Source of the DNA: JBKHXU01 sp046565865 | GTDB taxonomy: Bacteria > Pseudomonadota > Gammaproteobacteria > Acidiferrobacterales > Sulfurifustaceae | DNA: 55,418 nt | Reading direction: 5' to 3' | Assembly: GCA_046565865.1 (NCBI GenBank) | Contig: JBKHXU010000025.1 | Coordinates: forward strand, 1 to 55,418 | Part shown: positions 17,301 to 25,444 of the stretch, one piece after another | Numbering within the stretch: position 1 is the first letter of the stretch | How the letters are laid out: each line of letters starts with the position of its first letter | Notes under the pieces: model-generated | The model's database searches: none | The model's input: only the letters and a program-made list of their open reading frames with translations | What the model was told of the DNA's origin: nothing | Position numbers and translations under genes: made by a program

Positions 17301-18056
17301 GGCGCGTAGCCGGAAGCGTGGATCGGCCTGTCGCAGATCGATATCCGTTTCTGCGGTGACGGCCGTCGGCGCCGTGAGCCGCTGAACCGCGCGCAATTGC
17401 TGCAGCGTGCCGGTCAGTGTGCCGTTGCCAGCAACTTCGGGAAGGTTGGGCAGTTGGATACGCCAGTCGAGCTGTATCCCGTCATCGGTGTCGAGCGCGC
17501 CCTGCGCGGTCAATGCGAAGCGGGGAGATACAACGTGAAGTTGGGATATTTCGAGATCGTGCGCGTCGGCGGCAAGGGCGATCTGGGCGGAATCGATCGT
17601 GACCCACTCGGTATCGCCGCGGCGCAGCGTCAGGTTGTGTAATGTGCCGTCGTCGATACGAATCGCCATCGGCACGCGCCATGGCGCGCGCTGACGCGGC
17701 GGAGCGTCGGTCAGTTGGATAGTTATGCCGGCGACGCTTGCAGTGGTGATATGCAGTCGCCCGCGTAACAGCGCCCACGGTCGCCAATCGAGATGGATTT
17801 TCCCGATGCTCAGCGTTGACGTCTCGGTGCGGTACGAAAGTTCCTCGATCGCGATCGGCCCCATCAGGCGTCCGCTGACGGCGGCGAACCGGATCTCGCC
17901 CGCGGCGCGCGCTTGCACTTGCGCGACGACCCAGCGAAACGCCGACTCGCTCGTCAGCAGCCAGCCGATGGCCGCGCCGATGCCGAGCAAGAACAGCAGC
18001 AGCGTAACGAACAGCGTGCGTCGGCGCATACGCGCGCTAGAGGTCGGGGCCGACAT
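14325..18056 (-). CDS. tamB: TamB-type translocation and assembly protein
   Basis: Large periplasm-spanning AsmA/TamB protein (1243 aa) that works with TamA in outer-membrane protein insertion and possibly lipid transport. A single N-terminal membrane anchor (RRTLFVTLLLFLLGIGAAIGWLL in part, residues 12-34) is followed by a long beta-rich body of repeating strands and the C-terminal DUF490 region with GELRIEKGKYEAYGRKLEIERGRLLF (abbreviated), DTLSYLLFGRPL and YLSPRLYINYSIGLFEQVN. The length is typical (E. coli TamB is about 1259 aa). Its start overlaps the end of tamA by 20 bases, so the two genes form a coupled operon. Confidence 0.92.
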   Translation of the reverse strand: MSAPTSSARMRRRTLFVTLLLFLLGIGAAIGWLLTSESAFRWVVAQVQARAAGEIRFAAVSGRLMGPIAIEELSYRTETSTLSIGKIHLDWRPWALLRGRLHITTASVAGITIQLTDAPPRQRAPWRVPMAIRIDDGTLHNLTLRRGDTEWVTIDSAQIALAADAHDLEISQLHVVSPRFALTAQGALDTDDGIQLDWRIQLPNLPEVAGNGTLTGTLQQLRAVQRLTAPTAVTAETDIDLRQADPRFRLRASIPATALDRVVSSWPAIGVAGQIEAHGTAADFLTDAKLLLDYQSERFHVEAQARRHQNAITLTKFEARRPDGDGRLRASGRYTFGDTPAPSALQLDWHAWRWPGLAAIPITSEGDARLEGTFADYRLQAQASFAGNALPPNQLKLALHGDANTVRIETLVLDTLAGAVAAQGTIERDPWRWHLRVHGDNLNPGAHWSEWAGRLAFDARVRGTTSRARVRNEIALTHLGGTLRRQNVAGNARWTTTGARHEIAAAVLRIGAAEFRANGSIARDWNLALQANIPNLATFVPAASGSVQARARLNGARATPRVDITLDAARARYARTEVKNIKATLRLDLANRAPSNVDISAHAIRFGPRIVERIHLTGHGMVNDHRLMLRMSTPETTLAADFRGAYAERAWHGRVVSTSLAADYGTWSLPQAAPLRITADGFGVGPLCLEASDTGRACGEIEWSATGPGRARLQARALPLAWFNPLLPASLQLHGTLETEADARFDAKRPIAANASFTFVAAAVTRAPGGEALDIERGSGSLKLDDQGLRAKLNIMLAQADALDVDVALPRFNTSAAAGAEQPLTGRVRARLASLARVGMFLPDLELPRGQLDVDYQIAGTLANPTLRGVATLADASANVAALGIRVRKMMLRARADGGRTLRLDGGLASGPGEASFTGDVTFDAASAWRAHMRIDGKRLELANISQAWVLASPSLRIAARPGWLRLEGGVDIPEAKLTPKKPQTPISPSPDIVLINAADTPIETQRGWTVETEIRVTLGDKVEFDGFGLTGNIVGSLVATDSTDRITTARGELRIEKGKYEAYGRKLEIERGRLLFAGGPVDNPGIDARAVRRVEEITAGIAIGGTLKAPQLSLFSDPPLSESDTLSYLLFGRPLDSTSGAQGRALANAATALKLVGGERLAERLAARFGIEEVGIESGSTSEDAALVLGKYLSPRLYINYSIGLFEQVNVLRLRYQLTTHWALQVESGTYTGADFLYSIER

Positions 18057-19821
18057 TGAGATGCAAACGCCACGGTGTATCCGGCAGGCTCAACGCGGTT
18101 GCCACGTCGACGCGCACTTGGCCGATGGGTGATCTCCAGCGCACGCCGATGCCGGCGCCTTCCTTCAACGGGCCGCTGAACGCGTCGAGCGCGTTACCGG
18201 CGTCGTAGAACACCGCCGCCGACCAATCGCCGTACACAATGTGCTCATACTCGATGCTGCCGACCAGTAGATGCCGGCCGCCGATGACCTCGCCGCGTGC
18301 GTTTTCCGGACCGAGCGTGTTGAAGGCGTAGCCGCGCACGCTGCGATCGCCGCCGGCAAAGAAACGCACCGACGGTGGCAGGCTGTTGAAGTCGTCGACG
18401 CGTGTGGCGCCGATATCGGCGCGCAGGATAACGCGACCTCGCTCGCCCAAATCCTCGATCCACTTGACGCCGACGCGGCTTTGCACGAAATCGGTGTCCG
18501 CGCCGAGCGCATCGGCGGCGCCGCGCAGGCCGAACAGCAGCCGCACGCCCTCGCGGGCGTAGACGCGGCTCTCGCCCCAGCTGCGCGACCATTGCGCGTC
18601 CGGCATCAGCAGGCGCGACTTGCCGCTGTCGCCGCCGATCTCGAACGTTTCGTTTTGCAGATTGAGCGACAGAATCTCGCGCCAGGCGCCGCGCGCGATG
18701 GAGCGGCTGGCCGCCAGGCGCCGCAATTCGGTTTCGGCCACGCGCGTGTCGCCTTGGCTGTAGGCGGCGGTGAAGGCCAGTTGGTCGGTGCGCGGATTGC
18801 GGATCGGAATGATGTAGCTCGACGACAGCGTCTTCTCGATCTCGGACAAGCGCGTCTCGGCGCGGATGCTGTGCCCCTGGGTGTTGAGGTAACGCCGTTC
18901 CCAGCCGAGCTGGCCGCGCGCGCCACTGTCGGTGCCGTAGCCGATGCCGAACGTGTAGCGCGAGGGATTGCGCGCGGTGAGCCGAATCGTCACCGGGACT
19001 TCGCCATCCACGGCCTGCTTGGGATCGGTATCGACCTCGACCTCGCTGTAGAACTGGCTATCGAGCAGCGCACGCTGCAGCTCGATGAGCGCGAGTGAGG
19101 AGTAGGGATCGCCCGGCGCGATGCGCGCATAGCGCGCGAGCAACGCCTCGGTCAGAATTCCCTTGTCCTGCTCGAAGTGTACGTCGCCGAAACGATAGCG
19201 CGGACCGGTGTCCATGTGCAGCGCGACGGCAACGCGGTAGGTTTCGAGATCCACGCGCAGCGCGTGTTCAGTAAAGGCAAAGTCGAAGTAGCCGCGCTCG
19301 GTGGCGGTCTTAAGGAGACCGCTCTTGGCGGCTTCATACGCGCGCTGATCCAGCGCATCGCCAGGCGCCAACGGAAACGCGTCCAGCAATCGGCGAAATG
19401 CGGGATCGGACTCGCCCTCGCCGCGGATCCGCAGGTCGACCGTCGCGACCGGCAGCGACGGACCGGGATTGACGACGTAGTGCGCCTGCCAAGTGTCGCC
19501 ATCGCGGCGCAGCGCTGTCTCGACCTCAGCCCGATAGAAGCCGAACGGTTCCAGTGCCCGACGTATCTCGTCCGGCGCCTGGGCGTGAAGCTGGCGGATG
19601 CGGCGCTCGGACAGCGACTCCGCGCGGTCGCGATACAGCGTGAGCGAGCGCAGCACGTTCTCGCGCGGCGCGCCGGTCACCCCCTGAACGTTCACCAACA
19701 CCGCGGCCTCGACCCGCGGCGCCGGCAGCAAGGTGGCGGCGATAAGCAGTACGAGCGGATGGATCGCATGCAACCAGACGCGGCGCACGGGCATTAGCCG
19801 TTTAGAGTTCGTTGCGGGCAT
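18037..19821 (-). CDS. tamA: TamA-type outer-membrane assembly protein
   Basis: BamA/Omp85-family outer-membrane protein, 594 aa. A signal peptide (LVLLIAATLLPAPRVEA) precedes three POTRA domains (about 40-270), one with GPRYRFGDVHFEQDKGILTE, and a C-terminal 16-strand barrel with RGYAFNTLGPENARGEVIGGRHL (seen in part), the Omp85 lid-lock type RGY motif. It ends in RLHLNVGPDL rather than a final aromatic residue. A second in-frame ATG at 19794 gives an equally good signal peptide; neither start has a Shine-Dalgarno. It partners TamB, encoded immediately downstream with overlapping ends. Confidence 0.9.
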   Translation of the reverse strand: MPATNSKRLMPVRRVWLHAIHPLVLLIAATLLPAPRVEAAVLVNVQGVTGAPRENVLRSLTLYRDRAESLSERRIRQLHAQAPDEIRRALEPFGFYRAEVETALRRDGDTWQAHYVVNPGPSLPVATVDLRIRGEGESDPAFRRLLDAFPLAPGDALDQRAYEAAKSGLLKTATERGYFDFAFTEHALRVDLETYRVAVALHMDTGPRYRFGDVHFEQDKGILTEALLARYARIAPGDPYSSLALIELQRALLDSQFYSEVEVDTDPKQAVDGEVPVTIRLTARNPSRYTFGIGYGTDSGARGQLGWERRYLNTQGHSIRAETRLSEIEKTLSSSYIIPIRNPRTDQLAFTAAYSQGDTRVAETELRRLAASRSIARGAWREILSLNLQNETFEIGGDSGKSRLLMPDAQWSRSWGESRVYAREGVRLLFGLRGAADALGADTDFVQSRVGVKWIEDLGERGRVILRADIGATRVDDFNSLPPSVRFFAGGDRSVRGYAFNTLGPENARGEVIGGRHLLVGSIEYEHIVYGDWSAAVFYDAGNALDAFSGPLKEGAGIGVRWRSPIGQVRVDVATALSLPDTPWRLHLNVGPDL

Positions 19822-19848
19822 AATATCGGCACCGATGTACCGGCGCGT

Positions 19849-20442
19849 ATGGCAAAGCCCTTAAATTGCCAGGCAACAGCGAATAACGAAGCTTCGCGCG
19901 ATGATTACCCCATTTTGCGCATCGACATTGTGACGACACCGAAACGTCTGCCCGGTCGCGCCTGCCGCCTTATCGCCACCGGTTTTGGGGCCGGTCTCGC
20001 GCCGGTCGCGCCCGGCACATTCGGTACGCTGCTTGGTATTCCGATTTATTTGCTGCTGCATCCGCTTCCGGTCGGTGTCTACATCGCGATTACGGCGGCG
20101 CTGTTCGTAGCGGGTATTGTCGTGTGCGAGTGCGCGGAGCGCAACATGGCGCGGCACGACGCGCCCGAAATCGTGTGGGATGAGATCGTCGGGTATCTCA
20201 TCACCATGGCGTTCGCACCGCCCGGCTGGTTGTGGATCGCCGTTGGCTTTGTGTTGTTTCGATTGTTCGATATTTGGAAGCCGTTTCCAATACGCCGCAT
20301 CGATCGGACCTTGCCCGGCGGTTTCGGCACGATGCTCGATGATGCGCTGGCCGGAATATACGCCTCGGTGGTGCTGCAGCTGCTCGCTGCGCTGATGAGT
20401 GAATACTCCGCCGAGCGTGCGCCGCTGGCGGTGTGGTTCTGA
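19849..20442 (+). CDS. pgpA: Phosphatidylglycerophosphatase A
   Basis: Membrane lipid phosphatase that removes phosphate from phosphatidylglycerol phosphate to give phosphatidylglycerol. PgpA signatures are complete: ATGFGAGLAPVAPGTFGTLLG (about 43-63, in part), DAPEIVWDEIVGYLI, RLFDIWKPFPIRRID, and GGFGTMLDDALAGIYA, with the acidic residues needed for metal binding. Membrane helices alternate with these motifs. The first 27 residues have no family counterpart, so the GTG at 19930 (VTTPKRLPGRACR) may be the true start. It is divergent from tamA and 3 bases ahead of the TauE-like permease gene. Confidence 0.92.
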   Translation: MAKPLNCQATANNEASRDDYPILRIDIVTTPKRLPGRACRLIATGFGAGLAPVAPGTFGTLLGIPIYLLLHPLPVGVYIAITAALFVAGIVVCECAERNMARHDAPEIVWDEIVGYLITMAFAPPGWLWIAVGFVLFRLFDIWKPFPIRRIDRTLPGGFGTMLDDALAGIYASVVLQLLAALMSEYSAERAPLAVWF

Positions 20443-20445
20443 CGC

Positions 20446-21240
20446 ATGCCGGCGGACCTGCTGCTGCTCATCGTGTTCGGCGGCATCGCCGGCGTCATGG
20501 CGGGCCTGCTCGGTATCGGCGGTGGCCTGCTGATCGTGCCGGTGTTGGCGATCCTGTTCGAGCGCCAAGGCGTCAGCCGCGACGTGTTGTTGCAGTCGGC
20601 GATCGGCACCTCGCTCGCAACCATCGTGTTCACGTCGTTGTCGTCGACGTTGGCGCATCACCGGCGCAACGCCGTGCAGTGGGATTTGTTTCGGCGATTC
20701 GTGCCCGGTGTTTTGATCGGCGGTCTGGTTGGCGCCGCCGTCGCCGATTCTTTGCCGGGGCGGGTGCTGCATTACGTGGTCGCGGTCGCAATACTGTCGG
20801 TCGCGGTGCAGTTCGGTTTCATGCCGCGCGCGGCGCCGGCGCAGCGCCCGTTGCCGGGGCGCGCGGCGCTGGTCTCGGCGAGTGGCGTGATCGGCGCGCT
20901 ATCGACGCTCGTCGGCATCGGCGGCGGATCGCTGACGGTGCCGTATCTGACATGGTGCAGCGTGCCGGTGAAGCAAGCGATCGCCACCGCCGCGGCGATC
21001 GGTTTCCCGATCGCGGTCGCGGGTACAGTGGGGTACGTTGTCGGGGGGCTGAACGAAACCGGCCTGCCGCCGTATAGCGTCGGTTACGTCGTGCTGCCGG
21101 CGTTTATCGGTATCGTTATCGCCAGCGTGCTCGCAGCGCCGCTCGGCGCATGGTTGGCGCATCGACTTTCGGAAACAACGTTACGCCGTCTATTTGCCCT
21201 GTTCCTGGCCGTGCTCGGGATGCGCATGCTGTTTGGTTGA
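20446..21240 (+). CDS. TauE/SafE (TSUP) family permease
   Basis: 264-aa inner-membrane transporter of the TauE/SafE family, which moves sulfur-containing or other organic anions; the substrate is not predictable here. Two homologous halves are visible, each with a Gly-rich helix: GIAGVMAGLLGIGGGLLIVPVL (about 12-33, in part) and VSASGVIGALSTLVGIGGGSLTVPYL (about 143-168, in part), typical of the duplicated family. About eight membrane helices. The gene starts 3 bases after pgpA and likely shares its transcript. A bidirectional terminator follows. Confidence 0.9.
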   Translation: MPADLLLLIVFGGIAGVMAGLLGIGGGLLIVPVLAILFERQGVSRDVLLQSAIGTSLATIVFTSLSSTLAHHRRNAVQWDLFRRFVPGVLIGGLVGAAVADSLPGRVLHYVVAVAILSVAVQFGFMPRAAPAQRPLPGRAALVSASGVIGALSTLVGIGGGSLTVPYLTWCSVPVKQAIATAAAIGFPIAVAGTVGYVVGGLNETGLPPYSVGYVVLPAFIGIVIASVLAAPLGAWLAHRLSETTLRRLFALFLAVLGMRMLFG

Positions 21241-21252
21241 GATAAACAAAAA

Positions 21253-21281
21253 GGGAGCAGCGCGGCTGCTCCCTCTTCTAT
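21253..21281. terminator. Bidirectional terminator
   Basis: A perfect 9-bp stem GGGAGCAGC / GCTGCTCCC with a GCG loop is flanked by TCTTCTATT on one side and AAACAAAAA on the other (TTTTTGTTT when read in reverse). It serves both the TauE-like gene (+) and the Sel1 gene (-), which converge here. Confidence 0.9.
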
Positions 21282-21297
21282 TATCGTTTGTGGCAAG

Positions 21298-21981
21298 TTA
21301 GTTTTTGGATATTTCAAGACTGCCGTACTGCTTTAAGATCTCCAAACCCTTCACCGCGTGCTCGTAGCCTTGCGCGGCGGAACGCGACCACCACCACGCG
21401 GCCTCGTTAAAATCCTGCGCTTCACCGTCGCCGGTCGCGGCGAGCGCACCGAGATGAAACTGTGCCGCGGCATCGCCGCCGCTCATGGCCGCCAGATACC
21501 ACCACATGCGCGCCTTGGATACGCTCTTCTCGACGCCCTGGCCGCGCGAGTACAGCAGGCCCAAGTTGTACTGCGCCGCGGTGTGGCCCTGATAACCGGC
21601 CGCGTGCCACCATCGGGCCGCCTGCGCGAAGTTGAGATCGGCGCCCTGGCCGGTCGCGTATGCCACACCCAGATTGAACTGGGCCATGACATGGCCGTGC
21701 TCCGCCGGGCCGTACCAGAGCTTGGTTGCCCGTGCGTAGTCACCGTTTTGGTAGGCGACAACCCCGTCCAAAAACGCCCGCTCAACCGTGCCCGAGATAC
21801 CGAGCTGCGTCACTTCCTGCCAGCCCGCGTCACTGACGCGCGCGACAGTCACCCCGGCCGCCGCCATGCGCGGTGCCAGCCAGACAAGCAGTACAAGGAT
21901 CAACCCGACCAACTTGAGCGCGAGGCCCGCGGAATCCCGGGGCAAAACGACAGCGCTGTTGTGTGCGACGAACCGTTGCAT
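21298..21981 (-). CDS. Sel1-like repeat protein
   Basis: 227-aa protein with an N-terminal hydrophobic segment (LALKLVGLILVLLVWLAPRMAAAG, in part; a signal peptide or anchor near 19-42) and at least three Sel1/TPR-like repeats: AQFNLGVAYATGQGADLNFAQAARWWHAA (abbreviated), AAQYNLGLLYSRGQGVEKS and AAQFHLGALAATGDGEAQD. Such repeats form helical scaffolds for protein interactions in the periplasm. No catalytic domain. Single gene, divergent from pncC and terminated at the shared stem-loop. Confidence 0.85.
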   Translation of the reverse strand: MQRFVAHNSAVVLPRDSAGLALKLVGLILVLLVWLAPRMAAAGVTVARVSDAGWQEVTQLGISGTVERAFLDGVVAYQNGDYARATKLWYGPAEHGHVMAQFNLGVAYATGQGADLNFAQAARWWHAAGYQGHTAAQYNLGLLYSRGQGVEKSVSKARMWWYLAAMSGGDAAAQFHLGALAATGDGEAQDFNEAAWWWSRSAAQGYEHAVKGLEILKQYGSLEISKN

Positions 21982-22089
21982 AACGCCCCCGATCGGAGAT
22001 AACCCTCAGTCTAGTTCAAGATACGTGCCAGGCCGGTCCGGTTGTGGTTGACGAAAGGAGCGGGACGGGTGCGCGCTGTTGCCTTGACT

Positions 22090-22119
22090 TTGAGCAGTCG
22101 TGGTCTACCTCGCTACAAT
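22090..22119 (+). promoter_or_regulatory. Candidate promoter for the CinA-family gene
   Basis: TTGAGC (22090-22095) and TACAAT (22114-22119) are separated by 18 bases and end 6 bases before the ATG at 22126, which would give a very short or leaderless transcript. The position just before the preferred start supports that start choice, but the call is tentative. Confidence 0.35.
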
Positions 22120-22125
22120 CCAGCG

Positions 22126-22614
22126 ATGACCACGGACCTCATCGACCTCGCGACCCAGCTCGGCGAGGCGCTAAAACGCAAACGCTGGATGCTCGCCGTT
22201 GCCGAATCCTGCACCGGCGGTGGCATCGCCCAGGCGTGCACGGCGATTCCGGGAAGCTCCGCGTGGTTCGAGCGCGGCTTCGTGACTTACAGCAACCGAG
22301 CTAAAACCGAAATGCTTGGCGTGCCGGCCGAGTTGATAGAGCGTCATGGCGCGGTGAGTGAAGAGGTGGCGCGGGCGATGGTGACAGGGGCGCTGCGACA
22401 CAGTCCGGCAAATATCGCGATCGCCGTGACGGGGATCGCCGGACCGGGTGGCGGTTCGCCAACCAAACCGGTGGGGACGGTTTGGTTTGCGTGGGGAGTG
22501 AAGAATCGATCCGCGTTGAGCTTACGAAAACAATTTGACGGTGATCGCACGATGGTTCGCGCGCAGTCGACGCGACTGGCGATCGAGCAGCTTGTCGCCG
22601 AGATCGCGCGTTAG
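22126..22614 (+). CDS. pncC: Nicotinamide-nucleotide amidase (CinA C-terminal type)
   Basis: Stand-alone CinA C-terminal domain, 162 aa, deamidating nicotinamide mononucleotide in NAD salvage. Signature stretches are LAVAESCTGGGIAQA (catalytic Ser/Thr region near 23-37), SAWFERGFVTYSN, and VTGIAGPGGGSPTKPVGTVW near 104-123. A longer frame from 22042 exists, but the ATG at 22126 matches family lengths. In many proteobacteria this gene lies directly before recA. Here the reverse-oriented ispG is placed between them, and its stop overlaps this stop by 4 bases. Confidence 0.9.
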   Translation: MTTDLIDLATQLGEALKRKRWMLAVAESCTGGGIAQACTAIPGSSAWFERGFVTYSNRAKTEMLGVPAELIERHGAVSEEVARAMVTGALRHSPANIAIAVTGIAGPGGGSPTKPVGTVWFAWGVKNRSALSLRKQFDGDRTMVRAQSTRLAIEQLVAEIAR

Positions 22615-23750
22615 GCGAGCTTAGCGACGATCAAGGCGTCCAGTTCTTGTTTTAACCGTGGCAGGATTTCATCGTAGCGAAACGTGCCGAGCGATCGTTC
22701 GCCGCGCTTGAGCGTAACGTGGTTTGGGCCGCACCAGAGGCCAGGGTCGGCGTCGTCGGTTTCGCCGGGGCCGTTGACGCGGCAGCCCATGACGGCGATG
22801 GTGATGGCGTGGTCGGCGGCGTAGCGGGTCATTTCTTTGACTTGCTGCGCGAGCTCGATGAAGGCTTCGTTTTCGACGCGTGAGCAGCTCGGGCAGCTAA
22901 TGATATTCAGCGCGTCGCGGTTGTAGTGCACCACGCTGCGTACGCGGCCGGCGGCGATGTCGGCGAGGATTTGGCGGCCGACTTCGATTTCCTGCGACTT
23001 GCGGTCGTTCGGGACCGTGAGCGAGACGCGGATGGTGTCGCCGATGCCTTGCGATACCAACTGCTCGAAGGCGATGCGAGTCTTAATAATGCCGTCGGGC
23101 GGTAGGCCCGCCTCGGTGACGCCGAGATGCAGCGGTACGTCCGGGCGTTCTTTGGCGAAGCGTCTGTTGACCTCGATGACGTTCGCGGGATCGGAGTCTT
23201 TCAGCGACACGCAGTAGCGCGTAAAGCCGATGCGGTCGAGCAGCTCGCAGTGATCGAGCGCGCTTTCGAGCATCGGCGAGAGTTTGTCGCTCGGGTCGTA
23301 CTTTTCCGCCTTGGCCGGGTCGACCGAGCCGCAATTGACGCCGACACGCAGCGCGCAGTCGTTTTCGCCGGCGACGTCGACCAGAAACCGCACCTTGTCG
23401 GCCCACGGTTTGCCGCGTTAGTGGTGGTAGAGGTGGCCCGGGTTGTAGCGGATCTTATTCACGCTCTTGGCGACGAGCGCGGCCATGCGGTAGTTTTCCT
23501 GCAAATCGGCCGAGAGATTTGCCTGCGTCTGCGCCCGGATTTCCGCCAGCGCGGCCGCGTCTTTCTTGTTATCCACGGCCACGCGAATCACGTCCGCGCC
23601 CGCCGCGGCCAGGTCGGCGATCTGACGGACGGTGGCGTCGATGTCCTGCGTGTGCGTGGCGCACATGCTCTGCACCGCGATCGGATGACCGGCGCCGATG
23701 GTGACAGAGCCGATTTTGACGGCGCGTGTGGGGTTGCGGGGCAGGGCCAT
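22611..23750 (-). pseudogene. ispG: ispG with an in-frame TAA (codon 111)
   Basis: Flavodoxin/ferredoxin-dependent 4-hydroxy-3-methylbut-2-enyl diphosphate synthase, the penultimate MEP-pathway enzyme for isoprenoids. Codons 1-110 (TRAVKIGSVTIGAGHPIAVQ ... IRYNPGHLYHH) and codons 112-379 (RGKPWADKV, then GVNCGSVDPAKAEKYDPSD, LGVTEAGLPPDGIIKTRIAF and the 4Fe-4S ligands Cys286, Cys289 and Cys323 in SCPSC and MGCRVNGPGE) are in one reading frame, interrupted only by TAA at 23418-23420. Family members generally have a sense codon, usually Glu, after HLYHH. No frameshift or other decay is visible. It may be a sequencing or assembly error, a fresh nonsense mutation, or readthrough; I annotate it as a broken gene. 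Confidence 0.85.
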
Positions 23751-23898
23751 GGGTAAAATTCAGCGACGAATGGGTGCGAAGTCTAAAAGCATGCGACCGT
23801 CAGGGCTAGGCCCCACTCTTATAAATATGGAATAATCCCCCGATTATCGAACCACCTTCGTCAACCGAATTTCAGCGGGAAACCGCGGGAGTCACCAC

Positions 23899-24945
23899 AT
23901 GGAAAGCAATAAGTCCAAGGCCCTCCATGCCGCCCTGGGTCAAATCGAGAAGCAGTTCGGCAAGGGCTCGGTCATGCGCCTCGGGGATGCGACGGCGCAG
24001 CAGGTCGAGGTGATTCCGACCGGGTCGCTGGGGCTCGATATCGCGCTCGGGATCGGCGGCATGCCGCGCGGGCGGGTGGTCGAGATTTACGGGCCGGAGT
24101 CGTCGGGCAAGACGACGCTGGCGCTGCAGGTGATTTCCGAGGCACAAAAACTGGGCGGGGCGGCGGCCTTCATCGACGCCGAGCATGCGCTCGATCCGTC
24201 GTACGCCAAGAAACTCGGCGTCAATACCGAAGAGCTTTTAGTCTCGCAGCCGGACTCCGGCGAGCAGGCGCTGGAAATTGCCGACATGCTGGTGCGCTCG
24301 GGCGCGGTCGACGTGGTGGTGGTCGACTCGGTCGCGGCGCTGACGCCGAAGGCCGAAATCGAAGGCGAAATGGGCGACTCGCACATGGGTCTGCATGCGC
24401 GCCTCATGAGCCAGGCGCTGCGCAAGCTCACCGGCAACATCAAGCGCTCGAACACGCTGGTGATCTTCATCAACCAGATCCGCATGAAGATCGGCGTTAT
24501 GTTCGGCAATCCGGAGACGACCACGGGCGGCAATGCGCTTAAGTTCTACGCCTCGCTGCGCCTCGACATCCGCCGTATCGGCGCGCTCAAGCGCGGCGAG
24601 GAAGTAATCGGCAACCAAACCCGCGTGAAGGTGGTCAAAAATAAGCTGGCACCGCCGTTCAAGCAGACCGAGTTCGACATTCTTTATAACGAGGGCATCT
24701 CCAAGCATGGCGAGCTGATCGACATTGGCGTCGAACAGAACGTCATCGAGAAATCGGGTGCCTGGTATACCTATAAGAAGGATCGTATCGGCCAAGGTAA
24801 GGACAACGCACGCCAGTTCTTGAAGGAAAATCCGGGTCTGGCGGCCGAGATCGAGGCCAACATCCGCGAGCGGGTGGTCGCCGCGAAGGCGGTGGCCGAT
24901 GGTAACGGTGCCGCGGCGCCGGTGGCGGAAGAGGTCGAGGCCTGA
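23899..24945 (+). CDS. recA: Recombinase RecA
   Basis: Central homologous-recombination ATPase and SOS co-protease, 348 aa. It has the N-terminal polymerisation helix (KALHAALGQIEKQFGKGSVM), Walker A GPESSGKT (65-72), DAEHALDP, the Walker B strand VDVVVVDSVAAL, loop L2 region HMGLHARLMSQALRKLTGNI (in part), FINQIRMKIGVMFGNPETTTGG (in part) and the C-terminal domain with an acidic tail. All key residues are intact. The 148-base divergent region with ispG has AT-rich -10-like sequence (TATAAA at 23820; AATAAT at about 23831) but no CTGT-N8-ACAG LexA box that I can see. recX follows directly. Confidence 0.98.
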   Translation: MESNKSKALHAALGQIEKQFGKGSVMRLGDATAQQVEVIPTGSLGLDIALGIGGMPRGRVVEIYGPESSGKTTLALQVISEAQKLGGAAAFIDAEHALDPSYAKKLGVNTEELLVSQPDSGEQALEIADMLVRSGAVDVVVVDSVAALTPKAEIEGEMGDSHMGLHARLMSQALRKLTGNIKRSNTLVIFINQIRMKIGVMFGNPETTTGGNALKFYASLRLDIRRIGALKRGEEVIGNQTRVKVVKNKLAPPFKQTEFDILYNEGISKHGELIDIGVEQNVIEKSGAWYTYKKDRIGQGKDNARQFLKENPGLAAEIEANIRERVVAAKAVADGNGAAAPVAEEVEA

Positions 24946-25412
24946 GGGACCCGATCGAGCTCGATGCCGGCAAGGCGCGCCAGCATGCGATAAAGTGGCT
25001 GGCGCGGCGCGAATATAGCCGGCACGAGTTGTACCAGAAGTTGCTGACCAAGGGGTGCAGCGAGGCGATCGCCCAATCGGTATCCGATGGGCTCGCCGCC
25101 GAGGGGTTACTCTCCGACGAGCGATTCATCGCGAGCCTGATCCGGGTGCGGCGCGGACGCGGGTATGGGCCGCTGCGCATACGCCTGGAGTTGCAGGAGA
25201 AGGGCATCGCGCCGGAGATCGCCGAAGGCGCCGTCGCGGCGCGTAGCCGTGACTGGTTGGATGAGATCCGGCGCGTGCGGCGCAAAAAGTTCGGCGCCAG
25301 TATGCCGGCCACGTATGCGGAACGCGCGCGCCAGGCGCGGTTTTTACAATCGCGCGGTTTTAGCAGTGATCAGATATTTGAAGTGCTGAAAGCACGTGAA
25401 GATGAGGATTAA
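24942..25412 (+). CDS. recX: RecX regulator with probable CTG start
   Basis: Small RecA-modulating protein. Conserved RecX sequence (LDAGKARQHAIKWLARREYS, then ELYQKLLTKGCSE, EGLLSDERFIASLIRVRRGRG, GPLRIRLELQEKGI, ARFLQSRGFSSDQI) begins well upstream of the first conventional start, a TTG at 25029 that would truncate the first helix. No ATG, GTG or TTG lies in frame before it. The CTG at 24942 overlaps the recA stop (CTGA), has AAGAGG 7 bases upstream, and gives 156 aa, the normal length. I infer a CTG start coupled to recA translation. The product negatively regulates RecA filaments. Confidence 0.85.
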   Translation: MRDPIELDAGKARQHAIKWLARREYSRHELYQKLLTKGCSEAIAQSVSDGLAAEGLLSDERFIASLIRVRRGRGYGPLRIRLELQEKGIAPEIAEGAVAARSRDWLDEIRRVRRKKFGASMPATYAERARQARFLQSRGFSSDQIFEVLKAREDED

Positions 25413-25444
25413 CGGCCGTAGCGGGAAATTTCGGAGCCTGTTCC

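Noticed and set aside
23391..23420. Frameshift as the cause of the ispG break
   Set aside because: The two halves are separated by an exact multiple of three and translate continuously through the TAA, so it is a nonsense codon and not an indel.
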